Source of the DNA: Enterobacter bugandensis
Lineage (GTDB): Bacteria; Pseudomonadota; Gammaproteobacteria; Enterobacterales; Enterobacteriaceae
Reading direction: 5' to 3'
NCBI RefSeq assembly: GCF_900324475.1
Contig: NZ_LT992502.1
Span: forward strand, 1,674,001 to 1,738,000
Length of the DNA: 64,000 nucleotides
Position numbers and translations under genes: made by a program. Position 1 is the first letter of the stretch, and each line of letters opens with the position of its first letter. Under the pieces are notes generated by a model. That model had not been told where the DNA came from, did not search any database, and was given only the letters and a program-made list of their open reading frames with translations. Of this stretch, positions 29,495 to 36,770 are shown piece by piece.

Positions 29495-29614
29495 TCAGAA
29501 TTTTTGATATTCAAAATGCAGCTGCATACTCATGCTGTCATCGACAGCGGTCCATGCAACGACGGTGATCGCCAGCAGTAAATAAAGGCAAAAAAGACGG
29601 ATCGCGATTTTCAT
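29495..29614 (-). CDS. dltX: DltX-like small membrane protein (39 residues)
   Basis: This ORF, too short for most gene finders, encodes 39 residues: a short basic start (MKIAIR), one hydrophobic helix (LFCLYLLLAITVVAWTAV) and a short tail ending HFEYQKF. The tail ends in F-x-Y-x-x-F, the C-terminal motif described for DltX in Gram-positive dlt operons, where the tyrosine has been implicated as the acyl acceptor beside DltB. It overlaps the dltD-like stop by one base (TAATG) and ends 6 bases before dltB, so it is translationally embedded. I regard it as real on motif plus position; protein-level support is not available here. Confidence 0.75.
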   Translation of the reverse strand: MKIAIRLFCLYLLLAITVVAWTAVDDSMSMQLHFEYQKF

Positions 29615-30756
29615 TATTTAAAACTCTGTGCAATAAAGCGAAGCATTGGCACCCAGGCCAGTTCGGTAGGGTGCAGACGATCCCAGTTCCAGCCGTTCTG
29701 ATACGGCATGGCGTACATATCCAAATACGGGATCTGGTTCTCTTTCAGAATGGTTTGAATCTGCTTATCGAACGGGCGGAAGGTGTCGGTATTGTAAAGC
29801 GCCCAGGGGTTAACCGGGTCGACGATAGCAATCACCTGCACGTGATGCGCTTTCAAAAGCTGAACGGTTTTCCTGAACGCGGCGAACTGCCCCGGCACCA
29901 CCGGCGTGTCATCCCACTGCTGCGGCTTACCGTCCTCGTCGTAAATCGTTTTGTCCATCCACAGCGTGGCCGCGCTCTGATGGCGCTTTTTATTCAACTC
30001 GCGGGCATTCGCCAGCGCTTTATCCCAGTCAGGGGAAAGACGGGCGGTTGGCTGCTGAGGCCAGGGCTGCGCCGTCTGTGGCCTGATGTTGAGCAGCGAC
30101 AGCCAGTCGTTTTTAATCAGGGTGCAGAAGTTTGCAAACTGAAAACTCAGCTCGTCCCATACCAGCGCCGGATGCCAGCCATACACACGCATTTGCCCGA
30201 AGGTTAAATGGCTTATCTCTTTCGCATCAATATGCTTCAGGTAATTAACCAGGAACGGGCGCGCCTGCGGATCCTTCATCAGGGGATTAAAAATCGAGCC
30301 CGGAAAATTATCCGCATAGATAGCGGGCGGCAGGCCTTTTGAATAAAAGCCGTCAGGCGCCAGAAGCAGCACCACTTTGCTGTTTGCGTTAAGGCTATCT
30401 TTAAAACGCGAGAGAAGTAAAAATTGCGTTTCGTCATCGACAAACGCATCGCCATAGGCCACGACGGGCTGGTGCAATTGCTTATTAAAATAATTAAATA
30501 CGGCGTAATGTTCCTCTTCTGAGGTGGCGACCTCAGACGCACCAAGGAAGAAAATAGCATTCCCTTCTAAAGCATGGGAAATTGTGGCTATTTTTTCCGC
30601 CTGTTCTTTTGTCGTCCCTGCCATAGACTTGATCAGCGGCTGGAATTTAAGCGGCGGATCAAAGCTTGTCACCAGCGGGTGAAAACTCAGGACTAAAATG
30701 GCCAAAACGGCCATCAGGATATGTAAGCAAAACGTATTTTTGATTTTCATCATCAA
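29614..30756 (-). CDS. dltD: DltD-like SGNH hydrolase/acyltransferase
   Basis: The 380-residue protein has a single N-terminal membrane anchor (residues about 10-30) and an extracytoplasmic domain. Catalytic residues typical of DltD are visible: Ser74 in FFLGASEVA, and Asp359 and His362 in WDRLHPTEL. Family knowledge: DltD transfers D-alanine from the DltB/DltX complex to the cell-surface polymer outside the membrane. It is first in the operon (D-X-B-A-C), unlike the usual X-A-B-C-D order. In this Gram-negative host the acceptor is unknown; lipopolysaccharide, as reported for Bordetella, is one option. Confidence 0.8.
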   Translation of the reverse strand: MMMKIKNTFCLHILMAVLAILVLSFHPLVTSFDPPLKFQPLIKSMAGTTKEQAEKIATISHALEGNAIFFLGASEVATSEEEHYAVFNYFNKQLHQPVVAYGDAFVDDETQFLLLSRFKDSLNANSKVVLLLAPDGFYSKGLPPAIYADNFPGSIFNPLMKDPQARPFLVNYLKHIDAKEISHLTFGQMRVYGWHPALVWDELSFQFANFCTLIKNDWLSLLNIRPQTAQPWPQQPTARLSPDWDKALANARELNKKRHQSAATLWMDKTIYDEDGKPQQWDDTPVVPGQFAAFRKTVQLLKAHHVQVIAIVDPVNPWALYNTDTFRPFDKQIQTILKENQIPYLDMYAMPYQNGWNWDRLHPTELAWVPMLRFIAQSFK

Positions 30757-30988
30757 CCAGTAAGGCGCTATGACAGTAATGCGTTAAAACCCGCATTACC
30801 CGGATTTATTACCATTACAAAACACATGGCCGTCTATTTTTTTTGGCATTCTATACCACGGTGATTTAAAAGGATGAGCGTTGCTGTGTAACGGTATGTA
30901 CAAGGGGGGAAGGGGGGAGGGCAGGAAAGCGTCCGGGTGACTTTTTGCGCAGTCAAACGCCTGCAGGCAAAAATAGAAAAATTCCTGC

Positions 30989-31017
30989 TTTACAAGGCGC
31001 TAATAGATGTTTATAGT
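30989..31017 (+). promoter_or_regulatory. sigma-70 promoter of tRNA-Ser copy 2
   Basis: TTTACA, 17 bases, TATAGT, 12 bases before the tRNA. The -35/-10 hexamers and spacing equal those of copy 1, and the sequence from TGTTTATAGT to CGCCTCACT is nearly identical. Confidence 0.75.
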
Positions 31018-31029
31018 GCGCCTCACTTT

Positions 31030-31117
31030 GGAAGCGTGGCCGAGCGGTTGAAGGCACCGGTCTTGAAAACCGGCGACCCGAAAGGGTTCTAGAGTTCGAA
31101 TCTCTACGCTTCCGCCA
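31030..31117 (+). tRNA. tRNA-Ser(UGA), second copy
   Basis: This 88-nt gene differs from copy 1 at three positions: acceptor base 6 is C instead of T (wobble to Watson-Crick), and the closing pair of the T stem is T-A instead of C-G, a compensated change. The anticodon is TGA and CCA is encoded. The structure is fully kept, so the gene is probably functional. Confidence 0.96.
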
Positions 31118-31123
31118 AATTCG

Positions 31124-31157
31124 AAAACCCTGCGATAGCAATATCGCAGGGTTTTTT
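31124..31157 (+). terminator. terminator after tRNA-Ser copy 2
   Basis: AAAACCCTGCGATA-GCAA-TATCGCAGGGTTTT is followed by TT; it can also serve the convergent hpxE. Confidence 0.9.
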
Positions 31158-31161
31158 CGTT

Positions 31162-32112
31162 TTACAGCGCAATTACCAGCTCCCCGGAGTGACTCCGCGA
31201 ACAGCAGAGCGCCACCTGCTGGTCAGCCGCGCTTTTTTCTGCCTCCGACTGCACGCTATCCCTGTGGTCCACCACGCCGTCAATCACCGGCGTCAGGCAG
31301 GCGCCGCAGATCCCCATTTCGCAGGACAGCGGCACGTCCACGCCGTTTTCCTGTAATACCTGAGCGATGGTCTTATCCGCAGGCACCGGCCAGCGCTCGC
31401 CGGTAGAAGCAAGTTTGACCGTAAAGATCTCACCTGCGACGCCGCTTGTGACAGGGGGAGCGGGCTGAAACGCCTCGCTGTGGATATGGGCGTCATTCCA
31501 TCCCTTCGCCGCCGCCACATCGCGCGCTTTCTCCATAAACCCCGCAGGTCCGCACACCCACGCGTGCAGCCCCGCTTCAGGTGCAGGGAAATGCTCCGCC
31601 AGCGTGGTTCGTGGGGTGGTGGTATGAATAATGCAGTCACCGCACTGCGAGAGTTCGCGCGCAAACGCCGCGCTTTCCCGGTTTCTGACGTAATAGTGCA
31701 GCGTAAACGGCGTTCCGGTCGCTTTCAGCTGCAATGCCATCGCATACAGCGGCGTAATGCCAATCCCTGCTGCCAGCAGCAATACCCGCTCAGCCTGATG
31801 CAGCGAAAACAGATTGCGCGGGGCCGAGATTGAAAGCCTCTGGCCCGGACGCAGCGTTTCATGAACGTAGCGCGACCCGCCGCGCGAGGCGGCTTCTCGC
31901 CCCACGCAGATAAGATAGCTCTCGTCGCCACATGCCCCGGTCAGAGAGTACTGGCGGACCACGCCGCAGGGCAGGTGGACATCAATGTGCGCGCCGGGTT
32001 GCCACGCCGGTAGCGCGTCGCCGTTTTCGGCCACCAGCCTGACGGCGAGGCTTTTATCCCCCTCGCGCCACAGCCCGTCAACGATCACGTTCAGCATATT
32101 GGCCTCCGTCAT
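31162..32112 (-). CDS. hpxE: HpxE, reductase partner of the Rieske oxygenase HpxD
   Basis: The 316-residue protein has three domains in order: FMN/FAD-binding barrel (RQYSLTG near residue 54), NAD-binding (LLAAGIGITPLYAM) and a C-terminal plant-type 2Fe-2S ferredoxin domain with Cys264, Cys269, Cys272 and Cys303. This is the phthalate-dioxygenase-reductase layout. It starts with a 4-base overlap with hpxD. In Klebsiella, HpxDE was proposed to hydroxylate hypoxanthine to xanthine; that role is taken from the Klebsiella hpx work. VanB-like proteins are the closest alternative, but the context is purine catabolism. Confidence 0.82.
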   Translation of the reverse strand: MTEANMLNVIVDGLWREGDKSLAVRLVAENGDALPAWQPGAHIDVHLPCGVVRQYSLTGACGDESYLICVGREAASRGGSRYVHETLRPGQRLSISAPRNLFSLHQAERVLLLAAGIGITPLYAMALQLKATGTPFTLHYYVRNRESAAFARELSQCGDCIIHTTTPRTTLAEHFPAPEAGLHAWVCGPAGFMEKARDVAAAKGWNDAHIHSEAFQPAPPVTSGVAGEIFTVKLASTGERWPVPADKTIAQVLQENGVDVPLSCEMGICGACLTPVIDGVVDHRDSVQSEAEKSAADQQVALCCSRSHSGELVIAL

Positions 32113-33143
32113 ACCAGGAAAAATTCGCCAAAGCCCATCTTCTTCAGTCCCCGACGGTAGGCAATCGAACTCTTATCTGCCGGAATATGGGCTTCCAGAG
32201 TGAGATCCAGCGGCAGACTTTCCGGGCGCTGGGTTTCGACCATCAGGCGATCCTCTTCAAAAATGCGCAGGTTAAAGGCATGCACGTCCTCCACCGGAAT
32301 ATGCAGATCAAAGTTGCGCGCGATGGGCGCGAACATGCGGGTCACCCGTGACGAGACGGGCGAGGCGGCGTTCATAATCACCAGCCGTGATTCACCCGGA
32401 AAATGAATCGTCAGGGTGGCGGTAAAAGGCAGATGCATTTCAAAATGGCGCAGCCACTGGAACCCTTCTGGCGCCTGCACGGGTGAACTGGCGGGATAGT
32501 TGCTCACGGAACTCCAGTAATCGGCCACGAAACCGAAGGCCGTCTCCTGCGGCTGATAGCTAGGGACAAGCTGATTATTGGGATCGGCAAAGGTATCGGT
32601 ATGGATCCACGCAAAGTGGGCAACATCCAGAAACCCTTCCACCTGGCGCCCGGCGAAGCCGTTCACCTCAAACGCCGGGCAGTTGATCTGCTGAAATCCG
32701 TCGTCGCTCCAGTGCGGCATGGTGGGCAGCGGCACGGGATTGTCCGGGTCAAACGCCAGGCAGGTCCAGATCAGGCCGAAGCGCTCTTCCACCGCGTAGT
32801 TAATCAGGTTCAGCTTCGCCGGAACGGGCTGGTCGGGGCTGGACGGAATGCGGTTGCAGCGGCCGTCTTCACCAAAGCGTAAGCCGTGGTAGGGGCAGAT
32901 AATCCCGTGATCGTCGTGAAAGCCGAGCGTCAGCGGCACGCCGCGGTGCGGACACACGTCCCGGGCAACCACGACCCGGTCGTTAATTCGGTAAATCACC
33001 AGCTGTTCATCCAGCAGGGTGGCCTTGACGGGGGCCGGGCCGACGTCGCAGGCGCGCGCAACCGGATGCCAGCATTTCGCCAGGCGCAGCCAGTCCTCTG
33101 GCTCAAACGTGCAGTGGGCGGGTGGTGTCGGTTCTCTTTTCAT
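32109..33143 (-). CDS. hpxD: HpxD, Rieske non-haem iron oxygenase component
   Basis: The 344-residue protein has an N-terminal Rieske centre with Cys64, His66, Cys83 and His86 (CPHRG and CPYHG) and a C-terminal catalytic domain containing VEGFLDVAHFAWIHTDTF, which supplies the histidines for the mononuclear iron. It works with HpxE. In the Klebsiella purine pathway it is proposed to oxidise hypoxanthine, replacing a molybdenum xanthine dehydrogenase at that step. It is 15 bases downstream of hpxO in the order hpxO-hpxD-hpxE, a likely operon. Confidence 0.83.
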   Translation of the reverse strand: MKREPTPPAHCTFEPEDWLRLAKCWHPVARACDVGPAPVKATLLDEQLVIYRINDRVVVARDVCPHRGVPLTLGFHDDHGIICPYHGLRFGEDGRCNRIPSSPDQPVPAKLNLINYAVEERFGLIWTCLAFDPDNPVPLPTMPHWSDDGFQQINCPAFEVNGFAGRQVEGFLDVAHFAWIHTDTFADPNNQLVPSYQPQETAFGFVADYWSSVSNYPASSPVQAPEGFQWLRHFEMHLPFTATLTIHFPGESRLVIMNAASPVSSRVTRMFAPIARNFDLHIPVEDVHAFNLRIFEEDRLMVETQRPESLPLDLTLEAHIPADKSSIAYRRGLKKMGFGEFFLV

Positions 33144-33158
33144 CGTTGTCCCTCTTGT

Positions 33159-34313
33159 TCAGCCTAACGGGCCGCCCTGAATGGTCTCGCACAGACCGTT
33201 GATAATGCGTTCCCCGGTCTCCTCTTTGAGTTCCTGATACCAGGCCTGCGTCAACGCCATATCTTTCCCGTGGGTGACGTCGCAGCGTTTACGCGCTTTC
33301 AGCACCAGGTCACGCACCCGGTCGCAGCGCAGGGCTTCGTACTGCCGCAGCGCCAGCGTAATGTTGTGGTTTTCACGCAGGCATTCGCCCAGCACCACGG
33401 CGTCCTCCATGGCCGCGCAGCCGCCCTGGCCGATATCCGGCGTGGTGCTGTGCCCGGCATCGCCGAGCAGCGCGACGTTGCCGCGAACCAGGCTGTCGAA
33501 CGGCTCGATGTCATGGATTTCAATGCGGTTGGTGGTATCGGGATCCAGCGCGGCGATAAGCTTCTGCACCGGCGGCGCCCAGCCGCGGAAGTAGCCCGTG
33601 AGATCGGCGCGCAGGGTGGTGCGATCCTCCGCCAGGCCCGCGGGCAGCGGCACGTCAAAAAAGAAATAGAAGCGTCCGTTGGAGACGGGCATCAGCGACA
33701 CGCGTTTACCCTCGCCAACGAAAGTGGTCCACTGGTGCGCCGGGGCAATCTCTTCATCAATCTTCACCAGCCCGTTCCAGTTCACGTAGCCGGCGTAGCG
33801 GCGCTCCGGGGTATAGCCCAGCACGTACGGACGAACCGCCGAGTGGCTGCCGTCGGCGGCAATCACAAAATCGCCTGTTGCCGTGGTGCCATCGGTAAAG
33901 GTCACGCTTACGCCCGCGTCGTCTTCGTGGACGTGTTCCACGCGCTTGCCGAACTGCACCTTGTCGCGCCCCCAGAAGTCCAGCATTTCGCGCTGGAGTT
34001 CAGCGCGCGAGACGGGGCAGGGGCGCCCGCCGGTACGCTCAACCAGCGGGGCGAGGCTGAAGCGGGTCAGGGTGTCGCCGCGCCGGTAATCCTTGTAGGC
34101 CATAAAACGCATCGGACCGCCGTAGGTTTCGATAATGTCGCCCATGCCGAGGTGCTGCATACACTTCACGCCGTTAGGCCAGATGGAGATGGCCGCCCCG
34201 ACGGGCCGGATCTCTTTTACGGCTTCGAACACGGTACAGTCGATGCCCGCTTTCTTTAGCGCGACGGCAGCGCTCAGGCCGCCAATACCCGCGCCAATGA
34301 CGATTGCTTTCAT
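33159..34313 (-). CDS. hpxO: HpxO, FAD-dependent urate hydroxylase
   Basis: The 384 residues equal the length I recall for Klebsiella HpxO. Flavin-monooxygenase motifs are GAGIGG at residues 7-12, the central ADGSHS and GDAGHSTTPDIGQGG. Arg204 and Tyr216, the active-site residues studied in Klebsiella HpxO, are present. Reaction: urate plus NADH plus O2 to 5-hydroxyisourate. It is first gene of hpxO-D-E and is divergent from hpxQ-hpxT, with a sigma-54-type promoter in between. In Klebsiella a LysR gene, hpxR, is nearby; none is seen here. Confidence 0.92.
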   Translation of the reverse strand: MKAIVIGAGIGGLSAAVALKKAGIDCTVFEAVKEIRPVGAAISIWPNGVKCMQHLGMGDIIETYGGPMRFMAYKDYRRGDTLTRFSLAPLVERTGGRPCPVSRAELQREMLDFWGRDKVQFGKRVEHVHEDDAGVSVTFTDGTTATGDFVIAADGSHSAVRPYVLGYTPERRYAGYVNWNGLVKIDEEIAPAHQWTTFVGEGKRVSLMPVSNGRFYFFFDVPLPAGLAEDRTTLRADLTGYFRGWAPPVQKLIAALDPDTTNRIEIHDIEPFDSLVRGNVALLGDAGHSTTPDIGQGGCAAMEDAVVLGECLRENHNITLALRQYEALRCDRVRDLVLKARKRCDVTHGKDMALTQAWYQELKEETGERIINGLCETIQGGPLG

Positions 34314-34346
34314 GCTTCTCTCCTTTTGCAGGGTGTAAAAACATTC

Positions 34347-34362
34347 AGCAATTTGCGTACCA
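34347..34362 (-). promoter_or_regulatory. sigma-54 promoter of hpxO
   Basis: On the minus strand TGGTACGCAAATTGCT matches the -24/-12 consensus TGGCACG-N4-TTGCW with one mismatch, with GG and GC ten bases apart. It lies about 34 bases before the hpxO start. Confidence 0.7.
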
Positions 34363-34402
34363 GGCTGCAGAGTGGCGAAAACGGCGTTGTGGGAGGTGAG
34401 TT

Positions 34403-34419
34403 TGCACTGCTAAGGTGCG
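34403..34419. promoter_or_regulatory. NtrC-like enhancer between hpxO and hpxQ
   Basis: TGCACTGCTAAGGTGCG has the NtrC half-sites TGCAC and GGTGC at the correct six-base spacing. It lies about 75 bases from the predicted hpxO start of transcription and about 120 from that of hpxQ, so it could serve both. Confidence 0.6.
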
Positions 34420-34504
34420 CAAACACGGTGAATATGCCTTTTTATGAATCAATAATTTCCTGTCCAGCCATACAGAATCGACTGTTTCACATCGGCGACA
34501 AGAG

Positions 34505-34520
34505 TGGCGTGGTTTGTGCA
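34505..34520 (+). promoter_or_regulatory. candidate sigma-54 promoter of hpxQ
   Basis: TGGCGTGGTTTGTGCA keeps the GG and GC dinucleotides ten bases apart but is weaker than the other sites. The predicted start is about 20 bases before the hpxQ ATG. Confidence 0.5.
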
Positions 34521-34552
34521 ACAACCCGGAGGAGGACAATAAAGGAGACACT

Positions 34553-35053
34553 ATGATCGCACTGCACGACTTCAATCATCTTCCTGAGAAAGAGGCTCTC
34601 GCGCTGCTCACCCCCTGCGTGGCGCTCCCCGGCTGGGCTGAGGCGCTGGTTTATGGACGGCCTTACCCGAGCCGGAGTGAATTGACGATCGCGGCGCAGG
34701 CGCTGATGCAGCGCTGGGATGAGGCGTCGTTAGCGCAAGCCCTGAGCGCGCACCCGCGCATCGGGGAAAAGCCCGCGGGTGAAGAGGTGGAGGCGGCGCT
34801 GTCGCGTCAGGAGCAGGGCGCGGTGAATGACCGTGACGCGGCGCTTGCGCAGGCGCTGCGCGAGGGTAACGCCCGCTACGAGGCCCGCTTTGGGCGCGTA
34901 TTTCTGATCCGCGCGAAGGGCCGCAGCGGCGAGGAGATATTACAAGCCCTGCGCGCGCGGCTGGAAAACAGCGACGCGCAGGAAATCCATGCTGCGCTGG
35001 AACAGCTGCGGGAAATTACGCTGCTGCGGCTGGAAGGAGTGATTAGCGAATGA
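34553..35053 (+). CDS. hpxQ: HpxQ, OHCU decarboxylase
   Basis: Starting at MIALHDFNHLPEKEAL (RBS AAAGGAGACA) gives 166 residues; the longer in-frame start overlaps the promoter. The family catalytic motif SAHPRIGEK with His67 is present. Reaction: decarboxylation of 2-oxo-4-hydroxy-4-carboxy-5-ureidoimidazoline to S-allantoin. It overlaps hpxT by 4 bases. In Klebsiella the operon is hpxPQT with a permease gene first; here hpxP is absent and hpxQ is first. Confidence 0.9.
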   Translation: MIALHDFNHLPEKEALALLTPCVALPGWAEALVYGRPYPSRSELTIAAQALMQRWDEASLAQALSAHPRIGEKPAGEEVEAALSRQEQGAVNDRDAALAQALREGNARYEARFGRVFLIRAKGRSGEEILQALRARLENSDAQEIHAALEQLREITLLRLEGVISE

Positions 35054-35373
35054 GCACGCTCAGCACCCATATTCTCGATATTTCAACGGGCAAACCCGCC
35101 GCGGGCGTGACGGTTCACCTAGAACGGGAGGGCGAAATCATGGCGACGGGCGTTACCAACGTTAATGGTCGCATCACCGAATTTGTCCCTTTCCTGCCCG
35201 CAGGCCACTATCGGCTGGTGGCGGAGATCGGCGGGTGGTTTCGCGCAACCGGCCGGGAGACGATTTACCCCTGCGCGCAAATTGATTTTGTGACGGGAGA
35301 AGCGGCAGACGAGCACTTCCATCTGCCGTTTGTGATTGCACCTGGCGGGTGGTCAACCTACCGGGGCAGTTGA
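35050..35373 (+). CDS. hpxT: HpxT, 5-hydroxyisourate hydrolase
   Basis: The 107-residue transthyretin-like protein has the N-terminal signature STHILDISTGKPAAGV and ends with the diagnostic YRGS tetrapeptide. Reaction: 5-hydroxyisourate to OHCU, between HpxO and HpxQ. It starts inside the hpxQ stop (ATGA). Its last 21 bases overlap the convergent guaD. Confidence 0.94.
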   Translation: MSTLSTHILDISTGKPAAGVTVHLEREGEIMATGVTNVNGRITEFVPFLPAGHYRLVAEIGGWFRATGRETIYPCAQIDFVTGEAADEHFHLPFVIAPGGWSTYRGS

Positions 35374-36669
35374 CCATACCCGCTCGCCGTTGACCCAGGT
35401 CTCGCTGATGTTGCGCTCGTCGCCCAGGGTCATCAGCACAAATAGCTGCTCGTAGATATCCTGACAGCGGCGATTGCGCAGGCGCTGCAGCGGCGTGACG
35501 TTGGGGTCGATAACCACGAAATCCGCCTCTTTGCCTGCCGCGAAGTTGCCAATCTTATCGTCCAGCCTGAGGGCGTGCGCGCCGCCCAGCGTGGCGTGAT
35601 AAAACGCCTCGCTGGCACGCAGGCGGTAGCTCTGAAGCTGGCCGACCTTGTAGGCTTCTCCCAGGGTGCGCAGCATGCTGAAGGTCGTCCCCGCGCCGAC
35701 GTCGGTGCCGATGCCCATCCGCACCTTGTGCTGCCAGCAGGCGGGCAGGCGAAACAGCCCGCTGCCGAGAAACAGGTTCGAGGTGGGGCAAAATGCCACC
35801 GCCGAACCGGTGTCGTGCAGGCACTGCCACTCGCTGTGGTGCAGATGAATCGCGTGGGCAAACACGCTGCGCTCGCCGGTCAGGCCGTAGTGGTGATACA
35901 CGTCCAGATAGCGCTCGTGCTCCGGCCAGAGATCGTTCACCCAGGCCACTTCGTTTGGGTTTTCGCTGAGATGGGTCTGCAGCCAGGTATCCGGAAACTC
36001 CTCTCTGAGCAGGCTGACCGCCGCAAGCAGCTCGGGGGATGAGGTCGGCGCAAAGCGCGGCGTAATGGCGTACCCCAGCCGCCCCCGATGGTGCCAGCGC
36101 TGGATCAGCGCCCGCGTCTGCCGGTAGCTCTGCTTCGCGTCTTCGCTCAGGTAGTCCGGCGCGTGCCGGTCCATCATCACCTTTCCGGCTATAAGGCGCA
36201 TGTTGAGGCGCAGGGCTTCGGTAAACAGCGCTTCGACCGATTGCGGATGCAGCGTGCAAAACACCAGCGCGGTGGTGGTGCCGTTGCTCACCAGTTGGTT
36301 AATGAAAAATTCGGCGATCTCTTTCGCGTAGGCTTCATCGGCAAACTGGCTCTCCACCGGGAAGGTGTAGGTGGTCAGCCACTCCAGCAGCTGTTCGCCA
36401 AAGGCGCCGATCATCTCCGTTTGTGGATAATGAACGTGGGTGTCGACAAAACCGGGCAGCAGCAGCCTGCCTCGCAGGTCCGTGTAGCCTTTGTGAGGGT
36501 CGAGATACTGCTCGCCCTCCTGCCACGCCATGTGCGCCAGAATTTTTCCGTTCTGGATAAACAGCAGCCCGTCCTCAAGGTAGCGGGCGTGTTGGGCAAT
36601 CGCGTCTGCGCTGTCGCAGACCCGGCCAATATCAAAAAATGCACCGCGTATCGCAGTCTGGTATTCCAT
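35353..36669 (-). CDS. guaD: GuaD, guanine deaminase
   Basis: The 438-residue amidohydrolase has metal-binding His78 and His80 in PGFVDTHVHYPQTEM, HLSENPNEV in the middle and GTDVGAGTTFSMLRTLGEA with the catalytic Asp. Reaction: guanine to xanthine and ammonia. In Klebsiella guaD lies beside hpxC and is controlled by NtrC; here the same order holds and a sigma-54-type promoter precedes it. Confidence 0.93.
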   Translation of the reverse strand: MEYQTAIRGAFFDIGRVCDSADAIAQHARYLEDGLLFIQNGKILAHMAWQEGEQYLDPHKGYTDLRGRLLLPGFVDTHVHYPQTEMIGAFGEQLLEWLTTYTFPVESQFADEAYAKEIAEFFINQLVSNGTTTALVFCTLHPQSVEALFTEALRLNMRLIAGKVMMDRHAPDYLSEDAKQSYRQTRALIQRWHHRGRLGYAITPRFAPTSSPELLAAVSLLREEFPDTWLQTHLSENPNEVAWVNDLWPEHERYLDVYHHYGLTGERSVFAHAIHLHHSEWQCLHDTGSAVAFCPTSNLFLGSGLFRLPACWQHKVRMGIGTDVGAGTTFSMLRTLGEAYKVGQLQSYRLRASEAFYHATLGGAHALRLDDKIGNFAAGKEADFVVIDPNVTPLQRLRNRRCQDIYEQLFVLMTLGDERNISETWVNGERVWSTAPVG

Positions 36670-36713
36670 CGTGGGTCCTGCCTTAGTGTTTGCGTAGCGG
36701 GGTGAAAAAGCTC

Positions 36714-36729
36714 AGCAAGAACGATGCCA
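36714..36729 (-). promoter_or_regulatory. sigma-54 promoter of guaD
   Basis: On the minus strand TGGCATCGTTCTTGCT matches TGGCACG-N4-TTGCW with two differences and correct GG-N10-GC spacing, about 45 bases before the guaD ATG. No clear NtrC dyad was seen upstream inside hpxC. A small hairpin (GGCCGCAG / CTGCGGCC, 36738-36758) lies between it and hpxC. Confidence 0.65.
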
Positions 36730-36770
36730 GAATGAACGGGCCGCAGATAAACTGCGGCCGGAGGGAGGGG

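Noticed and set aside
25340..31160. Integrase or transposase associated with the duplicated tRNA-Ser
   Set aside because: All space between the two tRNAs is accounted for by the hydrolase and dlt-like genes; no tyrosine-recombinase motif or IS end was seen.
31162..33143. Vanillate demethylase (VanAB) assignment for the Rieske oxygenase pair
   Set aside because: Domain layout would allow it, but the pair is co-directional with hpxO within a purine locus and matches the Klebsiella hpxDE arrangement.
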